17,148 bases of DNA from positions 1 through 17,148 of the forward strand of contig SABI01000027.1 in assembly GCA_009929055.1 (NCBI GenBank), read 5' to 3'. Each line of letters starts with the position of its first letter. The stretch's first letter is position 1. The notes beneath the pieces were generated by a model. The model was not told the origin of the DNA. It did not search any database and was given only the letters and a program-made list of their open reading frames with translations. Below are positions 1 to 6,549 of the stretch, in pieces. A program made the translations under genes and the position numbers. Source of the DNA: Spirochaetia bacterium. GTDB lineage: Bacteria; Spirochaetota; Spirochaetia; Sphaerochaetales; Sphaerochaetaceae.

Positions 1-819
1 ATCATCACATTCATCATCGTTCGATCTCTTAACAAATCGATGGATTTGGTCTTCTCTCGTTACTTTGAACATGATTGGGCTAATCAGAGAAGTGAGAAAA
101 ACCTTAAACCACTATTATCCTTACTTAAGTTCATCCTTTGGATTGTGGGTATCATCTTTCTTATGGGGAACCTTGGACTCGATGTCTCTACAGCCATCGC
201 AGGTCTTGGTGTTGGTGGTATTGCCGTTGCTATTGCTGCTCAAGGAATCCTTGGAGATTTGTTTAGTTACCTTGTTATCTTCTTTGACAAACCATTCGAG
301 TTAGGAGATTTTATTGTATTTGGAGATAAGTCTGGTGTAGTTGAACGTATTGGCATTAAATCAATTAGAATTAGAGTCCTTTCTGGTGAACTACTCATTA
401 TTGCTAACTCTGATCTCACCTCTACAAGAATTCATAACTACAAACAGATGGTACGACGTAGAGTTGTTTTTACTATTGGGGTTATTTATGAAACAACTGC
501 AGAGAAGTTAGAAAAAATACCCTCTATTATTAAGGATATCATCACCACAGTAGAGGCAATTGAAGGAGTCGTTTTTGACCGCTCCCACTTCTTTGCTTTT
601 GGGGACTACTCACTCAAATTCGAAACAGTCTATTACGTCCCCACAAATGATTACAACATTTATATGAATACTCAGCAGGAGATCTACTACAAACTCTTTA
701 AGGCTTTTGAAAATGAAGGAATTACCTTCGCTTATCCGACCCAGATGGTTTATACGAAAAAAGAGGCTACTACAACAGAAGTGGTTCCGGCCAAAGCTAC
801 AGCAGAAGTAGATGTTTAA
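1..819 (+). CDS. MscS-family mechanosensitive ion channel, 5'-truncated by window edge
   Basis: This is an inner-membrane channel that opens under membrane tension to release solutes during osmotic downshock. The frame is open from base 1 with no stop before the ATG at 40, so the gene starts outside the window and 272 residues are visible. After a hydrophobic helix (LLSLLKFILWIVGIIFLMG) comes the glycine/alanine-rich pore helix with GLGVGGIAVAIAAQG, then LGDLFSYLVIFFDKPFELGD, which is the hallmark junction of TM3 and the cytoplasmic beta domain in MscS proteins. The remainder fits the beta and alpha/beta cytoplasmic vestibule (GVVERIGIKSIRIR). A short acidic/threonine-rich tail ends the protein. 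The stop overlaps the ATG of the broken small gene at 812, suggesting the two were once cotranscribed. The family call is secure, but the number of upstream TM helices and the subclass (MscS, YnaI or YbdG type) cannot be told. Confidence 0.9.
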   Translation: MITFIIVRSLNKSMDLVFSRYFEHDWANQRSEKNLKPLLSLLKFILWIVGIIFLMGNLGLDVSTAIAGLGVGGIAVAIAAQGILGDLFSYLVIFFDKPFELGDFIVFGDKSGVVERIGIKSIRIRVLSGELLIIANSDLTSTRIHNYKQMVRRRVVFTIGVIYETTAEKLEKIPSIIKDIITTVEAIEGVVFDRSHFFAFGDYSLKFETVYYVPTNDYNIYMNTQQEIYYKLFKAFENEGITFAYPTQMVYTKKEATTTEVVPAKATAEVDV

Positions 820-1012
820 TGAAAAACAAATTTCTTTTATGAAATCAATAGGCCTTAGCGTGAACTTCGCCAACCTATCAGACGATGATTATGTATCAAT
901 CGAGTAGGGGTTTGGAAACTATCTTGTAGAAAAAGCATATAAACCTGATGTTATCACTGTGGAAGCTAGAATGTGCTACTCTATTTTAGACATTCTTGGT
1001 GAACAAGAATAA
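812..1012 (+). pseudogene. Small acidic protein gene interrupted by one in-frame TAG
   Basis: An ATG at 812 lies inside the end of the channel gene and opens a 66-codon frame ending at TAA 1010-1012. The frame is broken once, by TAG at 905-907 (codon 32). Before the stop it reads MFNEKQISFMKSIGL and FANLSDDDYVSIE. After the stop the same frame continues with GFGNYLVEKAYKPD and ARMCYSILDILGEQE. From memory this resembles a family of roughly 60-residue uncharacterised proteins in Firmicutes with a pattern like FMKSIGL, then NLSDDDW, then IED.VGDYL, and ending in C.SILD.L, with the stop falling where an acidic or lysine residue is expected. Function is unknown. TAG ends at least four intact genes in this window, so recoding is unlikely. 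A sequencing error is the other explanation. Translation coupling to the channel gene is suggested by the 8-base overlap. Confidence 0.55.
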
Positions 1013-1368
1013 ATTTCCTCCACTTCAGAATTGAAGATAATGGTATGGGGATAGATATTGAGAATTTCGATGATATATTTCTCCCCTTTTCCTCTATGAG
1101 AGAATCATATGATTAAGAAGATGAAAAGAGTTCTCTCGATTGATAGCGCTAAAGAAGATGGAGCTGCTTTTGAAATCATCCTGCCACTCTTAGAGGGAGA
1201 CTCACGAGAAAACTAGCATATGGGTTTAACTATAGTGGTGAAAATCATGCTTTCATAGAAGAGGTAATTCAAAGACTATCTTTTAAAAATATGAGAGGGG
1301 AGAGAATTGTCTCTTCCCCAATCTACAAAAACAATGCCTATATATTGAGTTTTAAAAGATTCCTCTAA
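1003..1368 (+). pseudogene. Decayed reading frames, possible GHKL-ATPase (histidine-kinase-like) remnant
   Basis: No intact ORF spans this stretch, but shifted frames carry protein-like text. Frame 1 from 1003 to a TAA at 1114-1116 reads HFRIEDNGMGIDIENF and IFLPFSSMRES, close to the DNGxGI ATP-lid motif (G1 box) plus the following IFxPF of GHKL ATPases. Frame 2 (1118-1216) includes EDGAAFEIILPL, like the last strand of such domains (G..F.I.LPL), and ends at TAG 1214. Frame 1 is open again from 1174 to a TAA at 1366-1368, reading RGERIVSSPIYKN and YILSFKRFL with no usable start. A kinase, a phosphatase-type ATPase or another GHKL protein could be the source. The arrangement of motifs in order across two frameshifts is the argument for a pseudogene, and chance cannot be excluded. 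This covers the gene-free stretch between the channel and ssb. Confidence 0.35.
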
Positions 1369-1381
1369 TCAAAAGGCATCT
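1353..1381 (-). terminator. Weak hairpin with short T-run after ssb
   Basis: Reading the minus strand from 1381, AGAT(G)CCT pairs with AGG(A)ATCT across a 9-base loop with one mismatch (arms 1374-1381 and 1357-1364). The second arm is followed directly by TTTT. It lies about 20 bases past the ssb stop, in the right place for an intrinsic terminator. The stem is short and AT-leaning, so the call is tentative. Confidence 0.3.
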
Positions 1382-1401
1382 ATAGAAAAAACATGATTCT
1401 T

Positions 1402-1779
1402 TTAAGCTTCATCTTCTACTTCACGAGCTTCTTGTTGACTAGACATCACTTGATCATTTTGGAACTCTACATGCTCAGCAACAATAACGAATCTTTCTCT
1501 CATCTGATTCTCTTCATTTTGCCATCTTTCTTGCTTTAGGCGTCCAACAATTCTTACCCTCTTTCCTTTAAGAAGATAGGTTCCACAATGTTCTGCTAAG
1601 GGACCCCATGTTTCAATTATGATAAAAGAGGTTTCTTCTAGAAGTTCTTGCTCTTTACTCCTGTAAATCCGATTACTTGCAATAGGGAATTTACATAAAC
1701 TACTGCCGTGCGAGGTGACAAAGATTTCTGGGTCTTTGGTAACGTTTCCTTCGATTAAAATTGAGTTTAAATTGTTCAT
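1402..1779 (-). CDS. ssb: Single-stranded DNA-binding protein
   Basis: This OB-fold protein coats single-stranded DNA during replication, repair and recombination. The chosen ATG (1777-1779) gives 125 residues starting MNNLNSILIEGNV, the usual SSB opening, and sits 8 bases after a GGAG ribosome site. The upstream ATG at 1812 would add 11 non-conserved residues and has no such site. The OB core carries IEGNVTKDPE, KFPIASNR, ETWGPLAEHC, LKGKRVRIVGRLKQERW and FVIVAEHVEF, and the last of these resembles spirochaete SSBs. The tail after residue about 105 is only some 20 residues long, acidic (EAREVEDEA), and lacks the terminal phenylalanine of the common DIPF partner-binding tip. It stands alone, not in the usual rpsF-ssb-rpsR operon, so it may be a second SSB or a lineage variant. 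An SSB-like identity is secure. Confidence 0.9.
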   Translation of the reverse strand: MNNLNSILIEGNVTKDPEIFVTSHGSSLCKFPIASNRIYRSKEQELLEETSFIIIETWGPLAEHCGTYLLKGKRVRIVGRLKQERWQNEENQMRERFVIVAEHVEFQNDQVMSSQQEAREVEDEA

Positions 1780-2010
1780 ATTACTCACTCCTTTTTTTGA
1801 TGATATGAACAAGACTATATTTTTACCTATTTTGCTTCGCTGTCCTTATCTCTAGTCTATTTTAATTCTAAAAGATATTTTCTTCCCCCTTTGAAATAAT
1901 TCATTCCTCCCAATCGAATGATAATCATGATGAATTTTAATTATTCATACAGGGATACCTATCAACACAAGAGTCATGAGAGATTATACTTTCTAGGAGC
2001 AGCTCATCTG

Positions 2011-2040
2011 TTGATTAACAATTTATCTTATAGATATAAT
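2011..2040 (+). promoter_or_regulatory. Sigma70-type promoter for the Sua5/TsaC gene
   Basis: TTGATT at 2011-2016 and a perfect TATAAT at 2035-2040 are separated by 18 bases. This predicts a transcript start near 2047, about 40 bases before the ATG at 2088. A ribosome site (GAGGAG) precedes that ATG. The -10 is a full consensus match and the -35 matches at four of six positions. Confidence 0.55.
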
Positions 2041-2087
2041 GCCCTTATCATGTCACCTACTGATTGTATGGATAGAGGAGTTTTCTC

Positions 2088-3527
2088 ATGGTAAACAAAA
2101 ACAGAACCGATAATAACATAGAGAGGCAAAAAGGTTCCGTTATCTTTCTTGAAAAAAACATCTTCATTGATGAAACAAGCTCATCTAGCATGCAATTAAT
2201 CTTAGCTTTGCAGAAGCTACAAAAAAAATACTTATTGGTGTTGGTAATAGAATCAGAAAATGAAGACCCTTCATTAGATAACCAAGTAAATTCTTTTTTA
2301 TTACAATCTAAAATAGATATCTATAGCACCTTAGAATGGGTCCAATCACAAGAAGCTTCTTTACGAGAAGAGATCAAGAATTTTTGTAAAGTAAATGGTA
2401 CTATATTTCAACAGAGCCTTCTCATACAGGCAAATCTCAAAGTAACATTCTTTTTAGAAAGCCCTTTGATTGAAACTGAGTCATTCCTTTCACCATCCTT
2501 AAGCCTCTATTTCCATACCTATGATGATATAGTCTCTTGGATCTTATCTCATCCCATTCCCTACCAGAATGTACTCACATCACTAGTATTGGGGGCAAAA
2601 ATAATTCAAGAAGGGGGTCTAGTCGCTTTCCCTACTGAAACAGTCTATGGCCTTGGCTCAGACGCAACAAATGAGAGTGCTGTAAAAAAGATATTCACAG
2701 CAAAGAAACGACCATCGTATGATCCTTTGATTGTGCATGTATCACATCTAAAAGAGATGCTCCCTTTGGTGAAAGAATTACCAGAAAAAGCACAGATCCT
2801 CATATCAAAATTCTGGCCAGGACCATTGACAATTGTCCTTCCAAAGTCATCGTTGATTCCAGACATTGTGACTTCTACATTTCCTTCTGTAGCAATTAGA
2901 ATGCCTAACAATCCTATAGCTCTTGAATTAATTCGCCTTTCTGGTAAGCCCATTGCTGCCCCTAGTGCAAATTTATTTGGTTATACAAGTCCAACAACTG
3001 CACAACATGTAAAACAACAACTAGGAGGAACATATGGTGCAATAATTGATGGCGGTGGATGTACTGTAGGAATTGAATCAACAGTCATTTCGTTCCTTGA
3101 GGAAACTCCTCGAATTCTAAGACCAGGGGGGATTGATCAAAAGGCAATTGAGTCGTGTATTGGAAAAGTGCTATCCCAAAGGGAAGAAAATGATGAGAAT
3201 CTCTCAATAAGCCCTGGGATGATGCCAAGCCATTATGCCACTACTACCCCACTACTCATCGTAGATAACCTAAATGATTATGCTACTCGAAGCGATGTAG
3301 GAGTGTTACTTTTTGGAAAAAGCAACCAACTCTTTTCTGGTCCAGTTGAATATTTGAGCCTAACAGGAGATCCAAAAGAGGCTGCAAAGAAATTATATCA
3401 GGCAATGAGAAAACTCGATGGCCTGTCACTCTCATTGCTTGTAGCAACATTACTACCTGAAACAGGGATAGGAGTAGCAGTTAACAATCGCCTTATCAAG
3501 GCTGCTTTCAAAGAACAAAAGGCTTAA
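2088..3527 (+). CDS. tsaC: Sua5-type L-threonylcarbamoyladenylate synthase with extra N-terminal domain
   Basis: The enzyme makes threonylcarbamoyl-AMP from threonine, bicarbonate and ATP, the first step of the t6A37 modification of ANN-decoding tRNAs. The YrdC domain spans about residues 163-345, with EGGLVAFPTETVYGLG, TAKKRPSYDPL, WPGPLTIVL, PIAAPSAN and GIESTV. The linker (SPGMMPSHY, 375-383) and a C-terminal Sua5 domain (about 385-475, ending ETGIGVAVNNRL) mark the Sua5 rather than the short TsaC type. Usual Sua5 proteins are about 320-350 residues; this one has 479 because some 155 residues precede YrdC. That extension begins VIFLEKNIFIDE and later has a helix-strand unit LALQKLQKKYLLVLVIES, which looks like a HAD-phosphatase fold whose nucleophile Asp is replaced. 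The ATG follows GAGGAG and the frame is continuous, so the fusion is genuine in this sequence. The gene is convergent with the MFS gene, 8 bp away. The enzyme call is firm and the HAD assignment is inference. Confidence 0.9.
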   Translation: MVNKNRTDNNIERQKGSVIFLEKNIFIDETSSSSMQLILALQKLQKKYLLVLVIESENEDPSLDNQVNSFLLQSKIDIYSTLEWVQSQEASLREEIKNFCKVNGTIFQQSLLIQANLKVTFFLESPLIETESFLSPSLSLYFHTYDDIVSWILSHPIPYQNVLTSLVLGAKIIQEGGLVAFPTETVYGLGSDATNESAVKKIFTAKKRPSYDPLIVHVSHLKEMLPLVKELPEKAQILISKFWPGPLTIVLPKSSLIPDIVTSTFPSVAIRMPNNPIALELIRLSGKPIAAPSANLFGYTSPTTAQHVKQQLGGTYGAIIDGGGCTVGIESTVISFLEETPRILRPGGIDQKAIESCIGKVLSQREENDENLSISPGMMPSHYATTTPLLIVDNLNDYATRSDVGVLLFGKSNQLFSGPVEYLSLTGDPKEAAKKLYQAMRKLDGLSLSLLVATLLPETGIGVAVNNRLIKAAFKEQKA

Positions 3528-3535
3528 CTCTACAC

Positions 3536-4714
3536 CTACTCTATTTTTTTGAAAGCTACTGGTACTCTAAAGACATCAAGCTTCACTACAGAAAAGATTC
3601 CTGCAACAAGAATAATCACAAATGTTCCAATCAATGATGTATGAAAGGAGCCTGTGAGATCATCAAAATAGCCCCCAATTCCTGGGGCAATAAACCCAGC
3701 AATCCCATAGGCGACAAAGCATATGGGATAAAGGGTGGAAAAGAGAGTATTACCAAAATAGCGGGCAATACTCGAAGCATAAATTACAAAATTTGATCCA
3801 AAAAAGAATCCAATGAGACATATAGTAGACAAAAGAACCCACTGTGGAAGTTGTACCAGAAGCACTAGAGAAGAGAAAGCTAATCCAAATAGTGAAATGG
3901 GGATACTCTTATACCCTACTCTATCAAATAGATGCCCCCAAACAATCCTACCGAAAGTATTGCCAACTGCAAATAATGAGATAGAGATAAGTGAAAGAGG
4001 TCTTTCAATACCACCTTCTTCTACAAGAGGGAGAAGATTCCCATTGATAAGAAGTCCAGCAAATGTGCCAGCAAAGATACCAATTGCACACACCATGAAC
4101 TGTATAGAGAACACTTCTTTCATTGTCGCTCTTTTTGGCTTAGCCTTATTACTATTAGGAGGTTCACTCATGAACAATGACGCAACAAAGAGGATAAATC
4201 CAGAAAGAAGGCCCCACAAGAGTAAGAAAACAAGGATAGGCATACCATTGCCTAATAGATATCCAGCGACAGAAGAGAGGAGAATTGCACCACTACCAAA
4301 GCCTGCCACAGATATCCCTGTAATCAATCCTTTTGCTTGAGGAAACCACTTTATTCCAACAGATAATGGACAAACATACCCAAAGCCAATCCCAGCTCCA
4401 GTAAATATTCCTAGACCGAGCAATAAAAGAAGATAATTCCCCTTTGATAGTGAGGCTACTAGGTAGCCAAACGTAAAAAGAGCAGCCCCAATGCTAGCGG
4501 TAAGGCGTGGTCCATGCACTACAAGAAAACGTCCCGCAAAAACCATAGTGAGTGTAAATGTGGTGATACAAAGGCCAAATATAAAACCCCCCTGCCCTTT
4601 GGTGATGCCATATGTTTCACCTAACTCTGCAAGGAGAGTACTCCAAGCATAGATTCCACCGAGGATAATTTGAATCATCACTCCTGCTATCAATGCTGTC
4701 CATCGGTTCTTCAT
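3536..4714 (-). CDS. MFS transporter, oxalate/formate antiporter (OFA) type
   Basis: This polytopic inner-membrane carrier of 392 residues has about 12 predicted helices. The N-terminus (NRWTALIAGVMIQIILGGIYAWS) and the following TYGITKGQGGFIF, together with AGRFLVVHGPR, are characteristic of OxlT-like MFS proteins, which exchange or take up monocarboxylates and dicarboxylates. GAGIGFGYVCPLSVGIKWFPQAKGLITG in helices 4-5 is also typical. The second half holds GRIVWGHLFDRVGYK, a copy of the MFS loop 2-3 motif. The ATG at 4714 follows an AGGAGG ribosome site by 5 bases. No oxalate- or formate-metabolising gene lies nearby, so the substrate is open; lactate or pyruvate are alternatives known in this family. 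A perfect palindrome about 40 bp upstream may be its operator. Confidence 0.87.
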   Translation of the reverse strand: MKNRWTALIAGVMIQIILGGIYAWSTLLAELGETYGITKGQGGFIFGLCITTFTLTMVFAGRFLVVHGPRLTASIGAALFTFGYLVASLSKGNYLLLLLGLGIFTGAGIGFGYVCPLSVGIKWFPQAKGLITGISVAGFGSGAILLSSVAGYLLGNGMPILVFLLLWGLLSGFILFVASLFMSEPPNSNKAKPKRATMKEVFSIQFMVCAIGIFAGTFAGLLINGNLLPLVEEGGIERPLSLISISLFAVGNTFGRIVWGHLFDRVGYKSIPISLFGLAFSSLVLLVQLPQWVLLSTICLIGFFFGSNFVIYASSIARYFGNTLFSTLYPICFVAYGIAGFIAPGIGGYFDDLTGSFHTSLIGTFVIILVAGIFSVVKLDVFRVPVAFKKIE

Positions 4715-4753
4715 CGAATCCTCCTTGTTCTAGCAAATTATATAAAAGGCATC

Positions 4754-4768
4754 ACATAGTGACTATGT
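4754..4768. promoter_or_regulatory. Perfect 15-bp palindrome upstream of the OFA transporter
   Basis: ACATAGT, one G, then ACTATGT form a perfect inverted repeat. With a one-base centre it cannot make a useful RNA hairpin, so a binding site for a dimeric regulator is more likely than a terminator. On the minus strand a TATAAT (4737-4742) lies 11 bp downstream, placing the dyad across the -35 region of the transporter promoter. The regulator family is not identified. Confidence 0.45.
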
Positions 4769-4805
4769 AACAGTGATTATTTTGATAACAAATTTTACAT
4801 TTGAT

Positions 4806-5543
4806 TCACAATATCGATTGTTTTTTTGCTCTTATTAATAACATCATTGGCCGGCGCATTTCATCTACCATTTTTGGTATATTCATCATATCTTTTCGTG
4901 GTATAGCCTCTTCAACAATTTCCAATGTAAAATTATTTTGTATTAATCCCATCAGAATCTGGGTTAATGTGTGATGTTGTTTGATAATTTTCTTTCCTAG
5001 AAATTGTGTCACCCTTTCGCCAGAATAAAAATATCTATCTACGGGCCAATATTTTGGTTTATTCTCTATATCATATATCCAATCTTGGTTAACTCCTGCA
5101 GTAAATATTGGATGCTCTATGTTAAGAAGAAACACCCCATTGTTCTTTAAGGTCGCATATACCTTCTCGTAAATAGTATACATATCTGAAATGTAATGTA
5201 GTGTTAAATTCGAAATTACACAGTCGTATGTATCTTTAGGATAATCAAAATCTTCTATATTACATATGGTATAGGTGATTTTGGGATCAGCATTTATTCT
5301 AGTTGCTTCGTTGATCATTTTCTCACTTGAATCAATACCCAGCACCTGTTCAGCTCCACACTCTAGGGCATATTTACAGTGCCAACCGTAACCACATCCA
5401 AGATCGAGAACTTTTTTTCCTTTTAAATTTGGAAAGAAGTCTTTAAACTGAAGCCATTCACCTGCACCAGATAAACCTATTTGGCTTCTAGACATCTTTG
5501 CATATTGATCAAAGAAATCCTTGTTATCATATATATTATTCAT
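4806..5543 (-). CDS. Class I SAM-dependent methyltransferase (type 11)
   Basis: This protein of 245 residues is predicted to move a methyl group from S-adenosylmethionine to an unknown, probably small, acceptor. Motif I is KVLDLGCGYGWHCKYA (44-59), motif II GIDSSEKMI (69-77), and motif IV DCVISNLTLHYI (107-118), followed by LKNNGVFLLNIEHP, the standard Rossmann-type methyltransferase order. The N-terminus (NIYDNKDFFDQYAKMSRS) matches a recurring family opening of the form NIYD..EFF..Y....RS. The ATG at 5543 follows GAGAGGAC. The stop is TGA. The gene reads AT-richer than its neighbours and sits beside a 316-bp AT-rich gap, which would fit acquisition by transfer; this is a visual impression. 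It could be cotranscribed with the transporter 91 bp downstream, but that gene has its own promoter-like region. Confidence 0.85.
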   Translation of the reverse strand: MNNIYDNKDFFDQYAKMSRSQIGLSGAGEWLQFKDFFPNLKGKKVLDLGCGYGWHCKYALECGAEQVLGIDSSEKMINEATRINADPKITYTICNIEDFDYPKDTYDCVISNLTLHYISDMYTIYEKVYATLKNNGVFLLNIEHPIFTAGVNQDWIYDIENKPKYWPVDRYFYSGERVTQFLGKKIIKQHHTLTQILMGLIQNNFTLEIVEEAIPRKDMMNIPKMVDEMRRPMMLLIRAKKQSIL

Positions 5544-5859
5544 AAAGTCCTCTCAATATATTAACAAACCTTTTACCAAATTGCCGTAATAGCCACTTTC
5601 ACATATGAGTATAATAACTAATCGAAAATTTTCTTCATTAAATACTCACATTTTTAGTAGGACAAATTTTTAAAATATATACAAGCACTTTACTATCTCA
5701 ATGGAACTTAAAACGATGAACATCACTACATAAAAATTGTTATTTTTTTTATAGACATAAACTCAATAGGTATGTTTAAGAGGATATTTTATACTATTTT
5801 GGTTTATTTCTAGTGACACCAACTCTAATATCGTCTACTTTACTACGTAGGGGGATGAT
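5544..5859. other. AT-rich intergenic region between methyltransferase and pyrH
   Basis: The two flanking genes are divergent, so this 316-bp stretch must hold both promoters. I see no coding frame of useful length. It contains an imperfect long inverted repeat (5603-5651), a run of eight T (5743-5750), and a TATACT (5790-5795) that could be a pyrH -10 but lacks a convincing -35. The ribosome site GGGGG ends 6 bases before the pyrH ATG. No RNA gene is recognised. Confidence 0.5.
5603..5651. repeat. Imperfect inverted repeat with nested palindrome
   Basis: ATATGAGTAT (5603-5612) is the reverse complement of ATACTCACAT (5642-5651) except for one base. Almost at its centre is a second perfect palindrome, GAAAATTTTC (5624-5633). 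On the minus strand the left arm supplies TATACT (5613 back to 5608), a possible -10 for the methyltransferase gene. It may be an operator, a structured leader or a mobile-element relic; nothing decides between these. Confidence 0.4.
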
Positions 5860-6549
5860 ATGAATGACATTACAGTTTTATCACTTGGAGGGTCGATTAT
5901 TTCTCCAAAAGAGGTTGATGTTGAATTTGTTCACTCTTTCACTCAAGCAATGACTCAGTACCTTGAAGAAGATGAAACACGTAAACTCATCATTGTAACA
6001 GGGGGTGGCTCTCCTGCGAGAGTCTATCAAAACGCCTATAAGACAATTAGTCCTATTCAAAGGGAAGATTTGCTCGATGAAATAGGAATTGCAGCAACTC
6101 GACTAAACGCGGCCCTCATTAGAGCAACCTTTGCCCCTTTCTGTGACAATTCAGTTGTTACAGACCCAACTGCAGATATAGATTTTTCTAACAGAGTCCT
6201 TATTGCAGCGGGGTGGAAACCAGGGTTTAGTAGTGATACTGATGCGGTCTATTTAGCAAAAAAATTTGGGGCAAAAAAAGTAATAAACCTATCTAATATC
6301 GCTAAAGTTTATACAGCTGACCCTAAGATAGACCCTAAAGCTACCCCAATTGATTCGATTAGTTGGAAAGATTTCCGTCTTATGGTAGGAGATACCTGGA
6401 TTCCTGGGAAGAATGTCCCTTTTGATCCAATTGCCTCCAAAGAAGCACAGAGCCTTAACCTCAAAGTTATTTGTGCAGATGGAAGAAATATTGAAAATAC
6501 CGTTGCCATTTTAAGGGGAGAAGAATTTGTAGGAACTGTTATTGGATAG
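5860..6549 (+). CDS. pyrH: UMP kinase, archaeal/spirochaete subfamily
   Basis: The enzyme phosphorylates UMP to UDP with ATP in pyrimidine nucleotide synthesis. It belongs to the amino-acid-kinase fold and is 229 residues long. The start LSLGGSIISPKEVD gives the phosphate-binding GGS loop (10-12). TGGGSPARVYQ (47-57) is the second glycine loop. GWKPGFSSDTDAVYLAKKFGA and NLSNIAKVYTADPK (143-156) form the nucleotide-binding region. These features, with GKNVPFDPIAS, match the group joining archaeal and spirochaete enzymes (TIGR02076) rather than the standard bacterial PyrH, and are one reason to place the organism among spirochaetes. The ATG follows GGGGGATGAT. The frame ends in TAG 11 bp inside the convergent radical SAM gene. 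It stands alone and is not beside tsf and frr as bacterial pyrH often is. Confidence 0.92.
   Translation: MNDITVLSLGGSIISPKEVDVEFVHSFTQAMTQYLEEDETRKLIIVTGGGSPARVYQNAYKTISPIQREDLLDEIGIAATRLNAALIRATFAPFCDNSVVTDPTADIDFSNRVLIAAGWKPGFSSDTDAVYLAKKFGAKKVINLSNIAKVYTADPKIDPKATPIDSISWKDFRLMVGDTWIPGKNVPFDPIASKEAQSLNLKVICADGRNIENTVAILRGEEFVGTVIG

Noticed and set aside
905..907. TAG in the small gene as a recoded (pyrrolysine-type) codon
   Set aside because: TAG terminates at least four intact genes in the window, and no downstream stem-loop or recoding context was seen.
3813..4340. Plus-strand 175-codon frame inside the OFA transporter
   Set aside because: It is antisense to a well-supported membrane protein, has no ribosome site, and its translation resembles no protein.
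5732..5750. AAAAAT-TGTT-ATTTTT hairpin with T-run as a terminator
   Set aside because: The stem is all A-T and would be too weak, and no gene ends upstream of it on the plus strand.
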